Shown here: positions 11,102 to 23,586 of the stretch, one piece after another
How positions within the stretch are numbered: the stretch's first letter is position 1
Layout: the number at the start of each line of letters is the position of its first letter
Assembly (NCBI RefSeq): GCF_008831285.2
Contig: NC_045140.1
Span: 21,326,370-21,390,369, forward strand
DNA: 64,000 nucleotides
Direction: 5' to 3'
From: Nymphaea colorata
Taxonomy: Eukaryota > Streptophyta > Magnoliopsida > Nymphaeales > Nymphaeaceae
The notes under the pieces: model-generated
Database searches by the model: none
What the model saw: only the letters and a program-made list of their open reading frames with translations
What the model was told of the DNA's origin: nothing
Program-made: the position numbers and the translations under genes

Positions 11102-14100
11102 ATGGCATTTCCCGATCTTCATTGGCTTTGCCGGCTCCTCCACTCCTCTTTTTCTCGCTACATTGTATAGTTCTTTCTCCCGCCCTCTCTCTCATTGAAG
11201 CCCTAAAGTCGTTTTAGCCTGATCCTTAGTTATTCTGGTTGCAGGACGCTGGCTTGGTTTCTCTGACGACGGAGGAGGAGAGAAGTCTCCTGATTTCCCT
11301 CTCACAGGTTTCCTTTTCTGCCCTATCCTAGTTTTTGTTTCTTTAGGGACGCAAACAATTTTGCGGTTTCCTGTTTCTGATGAACTTTTTCGCTTGTTTT
11401 GGAGCCCTAGGTCTCCAGGCGCATTCGTCAGGCGGGCGATGAACCTCCTCCACATTGTGCGCGAGTAAGGGATCTGGATATTCGGAAGCTTATCATTCTT
11501 TTCTTTTATATCGATATCCGTCTCCCCTCTTTTATGTTTCAGATGGAGCTCTGATAATAATATTAGTTATTCCTTGTTAAATGGTTGCGGTGTTTGTCAT
11601 TTGAAATTGAAACCATGTGCTTGGGTACGAGCTGAACGGTAAAGCAACAGATGCTATTGAACCTCTATGGGAGCGTCTTAGATGTCTTTTGCAGGAAGCG
11701 ATTGCTAAAGTTTTTGAGTTTTTCGTATATTGGGATTCCCTTACATGGTTGGCGACTAACGGGAACAATTCACATTCTTATGACCACCTTACTTGAGTTA
11801 TTTTAATCTTAACGAGCAAGACTAAGATTAGAAGGATAAACACGTGATTTTTAATAATAATTTATGATTTCCTAACCAAAAACTTTTATAATTTTTGTAT
11901 TCGCAACAACCAACTTTTTTTTGGCAGAATAGGACTTTAATCTCTTGATACACGAAAGCTATTGCCTCGTGCAGGTGAGTTCGTTTGTGTTGTCCATGTT
12001 TCTATAACTTCTAAATACAACCTTTTCCTAAACTTTTGCTTGCTAAAAATTTGAAATTGCGATTTTTGGTTTTGTGTTCACATTGTTTTAACAGAGTCAT
12101 TTCTTGATTACGTGGTCCAAGATCTGCTGGTGTACAGAAAAAAGGTCCAATAGTTATTGTAAGTCATGTGCTCAAATCATCTTGCATTTAGCTGCCATCA
12201 ATTTCAACCAAGATCTTCTATTAACCATTTGCTGAAGGCTTAAAACATGAGAGTATGAATTGCCTGCCATTCCTGGTTTTGCAATAAGACCACGAAACTG
12301 AATGACAGCTAGGTAAGCATATTAGCATAGAAAAGTGAGGAATGGGTGAGAATAAAATGAATTACAGGTAACAAAATAGCAAATTTAGTCTTCACCTTTT
12401 CCTATCGTGCAAATCAAGTGGTTAGGTGTTAAGTTGTTAACATATGCTTGCAGCTCTGGTCCTTGATGTCATTGGCGTCTTCCTCTCTTTCTTATGTGAA
12501 ATTGCGTAACATGATTGAAGACTTTGATCTTGATTGATATGTTTCATTTTTATTGTATAGGTGGTTGCAGCAGAAGCTATCTGTGACCACAGCGGTGCTT
12601 GGTTCTCCAAATTACATTCTTCAGCTCGTCATGGTTGTTTGAAAACCATTACAGCTATCACAGTAAGTTTATCATAGATGAAGTGTACATTGATCAAGTC
12701 ATCAACTGATTAATTCCTTTTTTTTTTTTTTTGGAATCTTGGTGTCTCTTTCTAGTGATGGTAATTCCAGTGTTAGCGTATGGGGATCGGGTCTGAACAG
12801 ACCCGATCCATTCTCCTTATATCCACACGCCTAAAGCTACTAGGCGGTGGCTCTCTTGTAATTTTTTATCTTTTTATGTACAAATCTGTTGTACCCTATT
12901 AGGGTTATTCTTTAATTAAAGATTAAGGAACGCAGGGCTAAGTTAAGCCGGCTGCTCCCTTTCCTCCATCGTCTTCTTTCATCCTCTCTTCTCAACATAT
13001 CTGTTTTGCATACGGAGAGACGAGTACTTTGTGAAGATTCTTACATGGTATCAGAGACAGGTTGCATCGTCCTCCGGTGAGTGATTTCAGTTTGATGTGA
13101 TTAGCCCTAATCTGCCCTAAATTCTTTCTTTTCTGGCGTGATCATCCCTCTTTTCAGTTTCTGCCCTAAATCTTGCGTGATTTGCCCTAATTGATTTGCC
13201 CTAATCGTTGTGCCCTAATCTTCTCATCGTTTTGCCCTAATTTCTGTCGTTGCCCTAAATCAATTATGGATCAGCCGACCCCCTCTCTTCTATCTTCCAG
13301 CTTTCTCTCCCAACTTATTTCACAAAAGCTGAATCATAGTAACTATTTGACTTGGAAACGTCAAATAGTCCCTTTTATCAAAAGTCATAGACTCTACGGG
13401 CATATCGATGGGACCACTCCAGCACCTCCTATGTATATTGACCGTGAAGTGAAGAAAAGCGTAGTGGGAGATCAAGCTGCTGGGGCTGCGGCTATGAGTG
13501 AAATCAGATTTGAATATGAAACCATTACTGAAAATAATCCTGAGTATGAAGCTTGGCTGGCTCACGACCAGTCTCTTGTTGCCTATATTACTTCTACTTT
13601 GTCAGAGGAAGTATTAGGAGGTATTGATGATGATTTAACAGCCCTAGAGTTGTGGTCTACCCTTGCCACCACGTATTCTCAAGTATCCGAAGCACGTTTT
13701 CTGCAGTTAAGAAGACAATTTCAGGACATCAAGCGTGGGACGCGTACTGTTTTGGAATATTTGAATGAAATTAAAAGTGTAAGTGATCAACTTGCTGCCA
13801 TTGGACATCCCGTCAGCGACAAGGACAAAGTGCAACAAGCCTTGAGTGGACTGGGAACAGATTTTGATATTTTTTGCACAGCCTTGGAAGTCCTACCTAT
13901 TCTTCCATCTTTCGAAGATCTCAAGGCTAAGTTATTCCAACACGAAGCTAGTCGTGTTCAGCGACAGAATTTGATTCCTTCCAACAGTCACAATGTACTG
14001 ATCACAGGGACACATGCATTGCAAGGGAATCGCACTCGTACTTGGATTCCTCAGGCAGGAATGGGAAGAGGGATTCTCCCAACACCACAGGGCATGAATA

Positions 14101-17100
14101 CTACATCTGCCACATCTAGAAGGGTTCCGACTTGTTTCTATTGCAACAAGAGGGGGCATGTAAAGTCAGAATGTTGGCACAACCCACAGAACAAAAATAA
14201 TCAGATTAGACGTGAGAACAAGGCAGCAGCAGGGTCAGCTTCATCATCATCTGGATCTAATGTTTCAGCAGACGTACAACAACTCCTCATGACAGCCCTG
14301 TCTAAGCTTCATTTGAAACAAAACGAGCAAGGAGAATGGTATGTGGACTCTAGAGCAGCAGCCCATGTTACTGGTGACGCAGGTAATCTCTCTAGTGCTC
14401 TCCCTTATTTAGATAAAGGCTCAGTTGTCACGGGAGATGGTTCCCATCACACAATATCACACATTGGAAATGTACAAATTTCTATGGGCTCTTCTTCGAT
14501 TCCATTAAAGAATGTTCTTGTTGTTCCAAGTGTCCAGAAAAATATTATTTCAGTGTCCAAGCTTATTGATGATACTCAATCCTCTGTTGAATTCACACCC
14601 TCTTCTGTTTATGTCAAGGATGCTCGAACCAAGAAGACATTCGCTGAGGGCACTCGCAAAGGAGATATGTATGTCCTTGAAGGAGCTCCACAGATGTCAA
14701 AATCTCACCCTTCCGATTCATGTTCTCCAAGTCATAGTGAAGTCAATGTCACAGAGTATAATAAACCATCCATTTGGCATGGTCGGTTAGCTCATTGTAG
14801 TCAATCTTTTGTTCGAAGTCTTGTTGCAGACGGGCTCTTAGATAAGTCCAGTCTGAGTTCTGTCAGTGAGTCCAGCATGTGCTCGAGTTGTCATATCTGT
14901 AAGAGCCATGCCCTTCCTTTTCAATTAATAAATAAAAGAGCTCCAAAGGTTTTTGACACCATATATTCTGATGTTTGGGGGCCTGCTCCAGTTCCTTCTT
15001 CTTCTGGGAGTAGATACTATGTCATTTTTGTTGACTCATATTCCCGATATACTTGGATCCATTTCATGAAACACAAATCAGAAGTTTTTCGCCTATTCAC
15101 TCAATTTCATGCCTTAGTTCAAAATAAATATTCCAGTAATATTGTGCATTTTCAATGTGATGGTGGTGGTGAATTTATTTCTAATGAATTTACTGAGTAC
15201 TTACTAGATAATGGGATCACTAGACAAATTTCATGTCCGCATACACCTCAGCAAAACGGAATTGCTGAAAGGAAACATAGGCATATTGTTGAAAGTGCAC
15301 TTAGCATGATGCATGAAACAGACTTACCTATGACATTGTGGACCGAGGCTTTCCATACGGCTGTACATGTTATAAATCGATTGCCATTGGCTTTGCTTGA
15401 TGGAAAATCACCATTTTTTCTTTTACACCAAGAGCAGCCACGTTATGAGGAGTTGCGCGTTTTTGGATGTGTGTGCTATGTGCATGTTGATGTTTCCTTG
15501 CGAAACAAATTTCAAGATCGTGCTGTTTTATGTAGATTTATAGGGTATGCAGAAAATTACAAGGGTTATAGGTGTTACAATCCTAAAACTGGGCGTGTAC
15601 ATATTTCACGGCATGTTGTATTTGATGAGAACAGGTTACAGGATCCCAAGGCTACTTCTGTGACACTCAAGGACAAAAATGAAGTTTATGATACTTGGCT
15701 TCATGCTGAAATCTTAAGACAAGGGGCATCAATGTTGACTGAGCACAATGAGCAAGTTGTTAATGAGCCCGAGACATCTGTAAGTAGTTCCTTGAGCAGC
15801 ACTACTTCCTTGGACAGCATGCCTTCATCTTCTCAGCCCAGTGAGCCACCTATGCATAATCGGTTCTCAGGCCTGGTGTATTCTAGGCGATCAGTTCCTA
15901 CTGCAGTTCCACGCCAATCACAACGCGTGCGACATCCTATTGATAGATGGGTGAGCTATAACAGTTTTTCTTTGGATTTTCAGCTGTTTATGACAGAAGT
16001 CAGCAAAAAGGTGGAACCAACATCTTATCACAATGCGAGTAAGGAAAAATGTTGGGTTGAAGCTATGAATGAGGAAATGGCAGCCTTGCATGAATGTCAG
16101 ACTTGGCAGATTGTCCCTCGTCCAGCTGATAAGAATGTTGTGGGATCCAAATGGGTTTATAAACTGAAATATAAACCAGATGGTAGCATTGATCGGTATA
16201 AAGCACGACTTGTGGCGCGCGGTTTCACTCAGCAATATGGGGAAGATTATGATGAGACATTCAGTCCAGTCATCAAGATGGGAACAATCCGTGTCATTAT
16301 TTCTCTTGCAGTCTCGTATGGATGGCCTCTCTATCAGTTAGATGTCAAAAATGCTTTTCTTCATGGAATTCTTAAGGAAGAGGTATACATGGAGCAACCT
16401 CCCGGCTACACTACTCATGATTCTCAAAAATGGGTTTGCAAATTACACAAGTCTCTATATGGGTTGAAGCAAGCTTCTAGGTCATGGTTTGATCGTTTTT
16501 CTCATCACATACAACAAATTGGTTTTCTCCGAAGCTCTCTCGATCACTCTTTGTTTATCTATCGCACTGGAGAAGCTACCACCTAGTTACTTATCTATGT
16601 TGATGATATTGTTATAACTGAGAATTCTTCTTCACATATATCTTATGTTAAAGGTATGTTGAAGCAAGAGTTCAAGATGAAGGATCTGGGAGAATTACGA
16701 TATTTTTTGGGTGTCGAACTTGACAGGACAAATGATAGTTTGACTCTTACACAGCACAAGTATACCCTTGATGTTTTGGATAGGGCAGGTATGACTAATT
16801 GCAAACCCATCACTACCCCCAGTGTTCTGAATACTAAGTTGACTGCATCTGATGGAACTGCTGCATATTCCACTCCCACATTCTATCGCAGCATTGTTGG
16901 TATGTTACAATACCTTACCTTTACTCGCCCAGACATAGTATATGCTGTAAATCAGATTTCTCAGTTCATGCATGCACCCACTGAAGGACATATGGATGCT
17001 GCTAAGCGGATCCTACGGTATCTCAAAGCTACTCTTGGAGATGGACTAGTCTACACCAAATGTTCCAATGTTTCTCTTGGACATAGCATATATACATATA

Positions 17101-20100
17101 CTGATGCCGACTGGGCAGGCGATCCCGATGACCGACGATCAGTTTCAGGTTTCTGTCTCTTTCTTGATTCTAATCTCATTTGTTGGAGCAGTAAGAAGCA
17201 GCGTGCTGTTGCACGATCTAGCACTGAGGCAGAATATAGAGCAATGGCTGCAGGGACGGCTGAAGCGTCATGGTTACGTCATTTACTTGGAGAGCTCAAT
17301 CTTCCTATTGTTCGGTCATCATTACTATGTGACAATCAAAGTGCGATAAAAATTGCTTTCAATCCCATTTTGCATAATCGCACCAAACATATAGAGATTG
17401 ATCAACATTTCATTCGACAGAAGGTTGAAGAAGCCGAGATCTTGCCTACTTATATATCTACCAATGAACAGATAGCTGATCTTTTTACCAAAGGTCTCAC
17501 AGGGCAGCATTTTTGGGATTTGAAGAACAAGTTGTGCATGATCAAATCTCATGCCCAACTTGAGGGGAGCTGTTAGCGTATGGGGATCGGGTCTGAACAG
17601 ACCCGATCCATTCTCCTTATATCCACACGCCTAAAGCTACTAGGCGGTGGCTCTCTTGTAATTTTTTATCTTTTTATGTACAAATCTGTTGTACCCTATT
17701 AGGGTTATTCTTTAATTAAAGATTAAGGAACGCAGGGCTAAGTTAAGCCGGCTGCTCCCTTTCCTCCATCGTCTTCTTTCATCCTCTCTTCTCAACATAT
17801 CTGTTTTGCATACGGAGAGACGAGTACTTTGTGAAGATTCTTACATCCAGGAACCTTTTTTGCGCCCTTACATGTCCGTTCCAATGAGTATGAAACGTTA
17901 CAAGGTTCTTTAGTTCTTGGACTTTGTAGAAGGAAGAGGATATCTCAAGTTCTTAGGAACTTTTGCCAACTGAAGTGGAATTTTTTCAAAAATGCTTGAT
18001 GATCCCAAAGGTACTTCCAGATTCCATATTTAACCCTTCCATTAATGGCTCTGGAATCCTGTACAACGTTACACAATTAAATAGGTATCTATGTGACAAT
18101 TATTACACTCCTCATTGCCTCTTAAGAACTAATTGTTTATAATTTTAGCATTCCTAATGACAATTTAAACCTTTCAATCCATAAAGCACTTCAGTGACAT
18201 TATGATTAAGTTTGTTTCGCAAAATTCGAGGAGTTGCTTATTATGATAAAATATGGAGATCTAGGATTCGAGGCCATACATCAATTTCTTTTCAAAAGGA
18301 TTAAAATACAAATTATTATATACTAGGAAAAACATCTAATGGAGGGATAGAGGAACATTTCTTTATATATAGTGTCAAAAGTTGCATTTATGTCAGCCAA
18401 CAAACTGAAGGGATCGGTGTCAATCAATACATACTTCCTGTTCTGCATCTTCGGTGGTGAACTACTTCCAAGTTTCCAACTACCCAGGACATTTACTTTT
18501 TAGATATATATTGGTTGAGTGTAGTTTTTTTGTTAATCACTTAATGGTATAGTTGATGCATCTTGTGTTCAGTTTAATGCTACAACTAGTTTCTAATTCT
18601 CATGTGATGATAAATAACTCGCTCCCGTTATTCTTTTGCAAATTGTGTCATCTTGCAGGTTGCATTGTTGTTGCTTGAGAGTCAATTTGTTCGGCATTCA
18701 GCTGGAAGAATCTTTTTGGAGCTCTCTAGTTTTCTTCTGAAAAATGTAAGTTCATTGGATCTTTTGGTGGCATTCTTTCCTTGAAGTGCTTGGTCTACCT
18801 CTTATTTCTGCCTATTCTGCAGGAAGATTTATGGAAAGAACTCATGCATCTATTATGCCTCAGTTTAGAAACGACAGTTTTCTATGTTTATGTGCCAGAT
18901 TCATCATTGCCAGCACCAAAGCCCAATCTGGTTTTAGAGGATGATCATGTTGCTGTCTTGTTCAGATTAAGACTGGTGAAAGCAAAATGGTTCACAGTGG
19001 CTGAACTTCTTCAGATTTTACGCAATATATTTAAATCTTTGGATGATAAATCTGGTGTGGATGTGAAATTCTACACGAATGCTGTGATTGCTTCTCTCTC
19101 AGTTGCAACATCGAATATACTTGATGGAATTAAGGCTTGTAAATCTGATGAATCATGTTCCAGTTCTTCTGGTCAAATCATCATTGACCAAAGTAACACT
19201 GTCATTTTGGGAGTGTTGCTACAACTACTTTGTTCTTTGTCTAAGAGATGTGCTCCTGATGAAGCCAATGAAGGGGAGCATACGGCCACCTCTCAGATCA
19301 TTGAACTTGTTCCGAAGTTTTTTTATTGGGGACTATTGGAAGATAGAAGTGGTGCTGTTGATTCAGTATCCCAATTTTTGAGACACAAAATGATGGTGTG
19401 TATCTATCTGCTTGTGCATCTTTTTGCTTTTGCTCTTCTAAGTTTATGAACATACTCCCTTTGAATCTTAAGATATAGGTGGAGAATTTTGTTTTCGGCA
19501 GATTGCTGTTTTGCGGCAACATTGTCTTCATTGCTTGTATTTTGAAGCTTTAAAAATTTTCTTAGGAGAAAAACCAGTTGGCTTGAAGGACTGGCCTGAA
19601 ATGGGAACAGACAAAATTAGAATTGCTAATTCTAGATTTGGCAGTCCATCAGGTTGTTCATCTCTGTATTGCACATGTGGACCTCATTTTGGTCGGCAAA
19701 CATAAGGCAACGTTCCCTACAGGACTGCCATGGAAATTTTGATCATTCATTTCCACCAAATGAACCACTAAGTTGTCATTAACAACACTTCCCTAATGCC
19801 ACCTAGCAAATGGGTTCTGTGTTAAATCTGATCATGCCTCCTGAAAGAGACTATATGAAGAAAGTAAATAAATACAGCGCACTTATGATTAATTGTTTTG
19901 TTCTACTGGCACAGGTTAGACCTGTGTACTCCACTAAGTATTCTCCTTTCTTAAGGACACCAGACATGCTAAAGATTCCTCCCTAGAGGGAGGACAAAAG
20001 CTTTAAAATGTTTTCCTTGCAGAAAACCGCTGCATTTGATAATTATAACCCTATAGATAGGAAATGCACATCAGATCCGTATTGTCCTGCCACAGTGCTT

Positions 20101-22391
20101 GCTTGCGTTCAAGCTTTCATTTCATGAATCTTTTCATCATACTTACTCAATCCTCAAGTATTTCAGCTTTGGAATTTCCCTAAATTTGATATTCTACCCT
20201 TTCTGCTTGTTCAGGCAATTACAGATACATATTTAGTTGTCATGACAATACCAAATATGTTTCAAAAATATTTTATGTATGTGGGCCACAACATTTTGTG
20301 TAAAAGAACATGCTGACAGTTCGCCAGTCTGCATCCAACTGGTTCAGATATTGAATCTTCCAAGTATTAGAGTGTCAGAATAAGGTTGGGCTCCATACAG
20401 CCAAAATTTGCAAATGCCTCAAGTTGAATCTGGTTCATTTGCTTTCTTGTTTTCAAGACCGGTTTGAAGTCCTTGAGGACAGAGTCTGTCTCCTTTACAT
20501 TGCCAACCCTCTTTTATTTTACTTGAGATGATCCATGACCAGCTTCCACGATCAGTCGTTAACCTCATACTTTGCTTTCAAATGTTTGCTTGACACTTGA
20601 TTTTATTGTGATTCTACATGCTTTCCTGCATATAGCACGTGCAGGTTGAAATCAAATCTTTCATTGGATTTTTTTTTAAGAGAGTATGCCCTCATTGAAT
20701 CTTGAAAGGTATCATAAGATTATCATGGAACTAATTTGTCATTTGGGTACTTGATTCTTGTATCTAATTTTGAATGAATTCGCTGCAGATGTTGATGATT
20801 AGGTTGAGTGATTGTATCCATCAAGAACGTGCCACACTTGCTTTGTGGCTTCAACTACTCTGGAACAGTTTTGGACACGTACTAAACTATCCTCTTTGTG
20901 AAATAGCTTCTAGTTGCTATGCTCATCTTGAAGGTTCCCCATTTTTTGCAACTATGGTTGGTAGCGACATGTGTTATCATCATTTACAAAGACAAGCTAC
21001 CTTTCTTCTTTTCAAATGCACCTTCAATGTTATCAATCTGAATAAAGATACTTCTGTGAAGATTTTTGAACTCAGTAACTGGCTGGAGAGGCATTTTCCA
21101 GGTGCCATGTCTATTAATCAGGAGTCTTATTTGGAAGAATGCAGAAGATTTGCATTTTCATTCTTGAAATGCTTTCTAGATGAGGTATCACTTCTACATG
21201 TTCATCTTGGCTCATGAAAAATTAGATGACTTCTGGAGATCCTTCGTGCCAAAAAGTTTTCATTCTTCAGTTTCTCCTCTTCATTTAGCTTGTATCTTAC
21301 TGTTGACTAGAATGGTGGAAGTGCATCTAGATTTTGATAAAATGCCATCAGGTTGAGCCGTCGGATCTGCACAATTTTCCTTGTTATTGTTTTGATGCTT
21401 ATGGTCATGGAACTATTCTTGTCTAGATGAAAAGTCCATCTTGGAACAAATGCCTTAAATAGTTCTTATTTCAGGATAGATTCATGCCCTAGGGGAATGT
21501 GGGTAGTAGAATTTCCTGCAATTAAAATATGCACCAGACATTACAAGCTTATGTCAAATACAAAGTTAATTATAAGTATGATAACTATATTCTCAGTTTT
21601 GAACTGAGGTAATTGCTTTTTCTGGATTTCCAAGCAGTTGTTTTGTTTTTTCTCTTGGGAAAGATGCAGAAATATCTTGAGAAAAATTAGAAAAGAATTA
21701 ATTGGCCAGCAGAAAAATACTGATCTATGAAGACCTTAAGTAAGCAGAACGTTTTGAATTTCATGATATATTCAATAATAGAGTTTACTTGATTGACAAA
21801 TCTTTCAATGTAGCATAAAATCTTGTAAGTTACTATTCCTTTGTTGTTTAGATAGCATGTCTTTCATTCTGATTTGTTGAATTGTACCGATACCATATGT
21901 GCCTGTGGTTATGCTTTTCTATACTAATCATGAATAACAGCCAACTTCTTTTAGTGCCATAAGATGTTCCAGTTCTTAAACTTCAACAAGTGCTTGAATT
22001 TTATCAATTGTCAAATTTCAAACATCTCACCAGTTAGGCTTTTATGAGGTCCTAATGTGGTGATGATTAAAAACATCTTTATTTTGCTTTATTTTATTTC
22101 TAAACCTTCGTTTAAACTTTAAACTATCCTAGTTTCCCAAAATTTCTTCCTGCTTCTATATTGTACATTCTTTTTTTCTGATTGATTCTGCTGTGTATAG
22201 GATGACTTTCTGTTTGAAATGCTTCTGCTCCTGTTGGATTTTTCGCATCTACTCCAGACACTGTGAGGAAGCTTTCATCTCTCTTTTCTTTTCTTCCCCA
22301 AAAGTTCTTATCTATGTCACATAAGTACGGGTACGGGTACGGACCATTTTCAAAAAATTTGGGTGCGGGGGTATGACCGTACACACACGCG

Positions 22392-22431
<40 letters not shown>

Positions 22432-23533
22432 CCATTACAACTTATATGAAAAACACATAACAAGATAAACAATTCACGACTCACGCCATGGTTAAAGAGG
22501 AAATGCTAAACAGGTAAACAGAACATGTTAAACAAGTACGTTGACCGTACCTGGTACCATGTTGACCGCACTGGAGGCGCACCCACGGCCGTACCGGTAC
22601 CCGTATCCGTACTGTACCCGTACAGTGCGGGTACTCCTCCTTAAGAGGAGTACTCGTGTGACATAGGTTCTTATATTATTTGAGCAATTCTCTTGCTTGT
22701 TGCAGCTTGTACTGAGTTGATACACTTACTGGAATATATGCAGGGGCAGCAAAGATCATGTAACCTTCCTTGAAGAGGATAAAGGGAACACACTCTTCCA
22801 TATCACAAGCATATTCGATCCTGTACATGTTTTCCATTTGTTTCTTTTTGGGGTGAGCCTTAAGTTCAACAGACAGTGTTAATTGTTTATATATTGTATT
22901 TAATCAGTACAAGTTCTAAGATCCATGTGTTCTGTATTTTCTGAGCCTCTCATTATATGAATATGATTATCAGGGACAATTTATTATGAGATATAACATT
23001 ATCTGGTCAATACAAGTTTGTACCATCTCTATTGTATGCTTGAGCTTATGAATTCCCTTCTATTTTGCGATTTCTGTGTTTCACTAACACTCTCTCTCTC
23101 CCTCCAGATTTATCGGTTATTTGTATGATTTTGTGCTTACATGCTCTAAGATCCAGTGGTACTACTGCGCTATTGTGCATCGATAACAAAATTGTAAAGT
23201 TCTAATGCTTGTTATGCATGTTTGACTGTACTGCAGCTAATTGATACTCCCTGCTATTTTCGCAAGTTTTCATCTAAGGCCGAACCTCAACTTTAAAGTG
23301 CTATCATGCACATGAAAAAAACTGATATGTCGTGTGAACTTTAGTGTTGGAGCAACATATTCCTTGATTTCTAGTTTGTAATTTTAACATTATAATGTGT
23401 TGCTTATGACCAAAGAGTTGCTGTAGTTAATGAGTATTGGCAGTTAAAGAACAATTGAAAGATTTTGGATGTAAAGACCCGAGAAAACCCTATTGGTGAG
23501 GAGGCTCTAGGACTACCAATATTTGATTGTTTC

Positions 23534-23586
<53 letters not shown>

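Larger units (their letters stand above)
12766..17850 (+). mobile_element. Ty1/copia LTR retrotransposon with TCCAG target-site duplication
   Basis: The element runs from the TG at 12771 to the CA at 17845 and is flanked by TCCAG at 12766-12770 and 17846-17850. The two LTRs (275 bp each) look identical base for base, which indicates a very recent insertion. The order is LTR, primer-binding site, gag, protease, integrase, RT, RNase H, polypurine tract, LTR. Integrase before RT defines Ty1/copia. The coding region has an arginine in place of the active-site glycine of the protease and an in-frame stop before the RT catalytic motif, so this copy is probably not autonomous. Confidence 0.97.
12663..18658 (+). 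other. Intron 5 of the LINES-like gene, expanded by a retrotransposon
   Basis: This intron would be about 916 bp without the 5,075-bp element and one copy of the 5-bp target duplication. The donor is ACAGTAAGT and the acceptor TTGCAGGTT. The reading frame is continuous across the junction: ...TITAIT then VALLLLESQF.... The element lies in the same orientation as the gene. The LTR could therefore supply a sense promoter or poly(A) signal inside the gene. Confidence 0.7.

Noticed and set aside
11930-11990. Exon candidate between CAG at 11927-11929 and GTGAGT near 11976 in the LINES-like gene
   Set aside because: All three frames contain stops in the candidate segment.
12821-12870. Palindromic or transposon-like ends inside the copia LTR region mistaken for a separate DNA element
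   Set aside because: The sequence is entirely within the 275-bp LTR and is repeated in the 3' LTR.
13191-13265. Upstream ATG extending the copia polyprotein by 25 residues
   Set aside because: The extension is only translation of the GCCCTAA-rich leader. MDQP at 13266 starts typical gag text.
22124-22435. 103-aa minus-strand frame with YIYIYI runs, and a similar 63-aa frame at 23513-23704
   Set aside because: Driven by (AT)n microsatellites and the hAT-like element.
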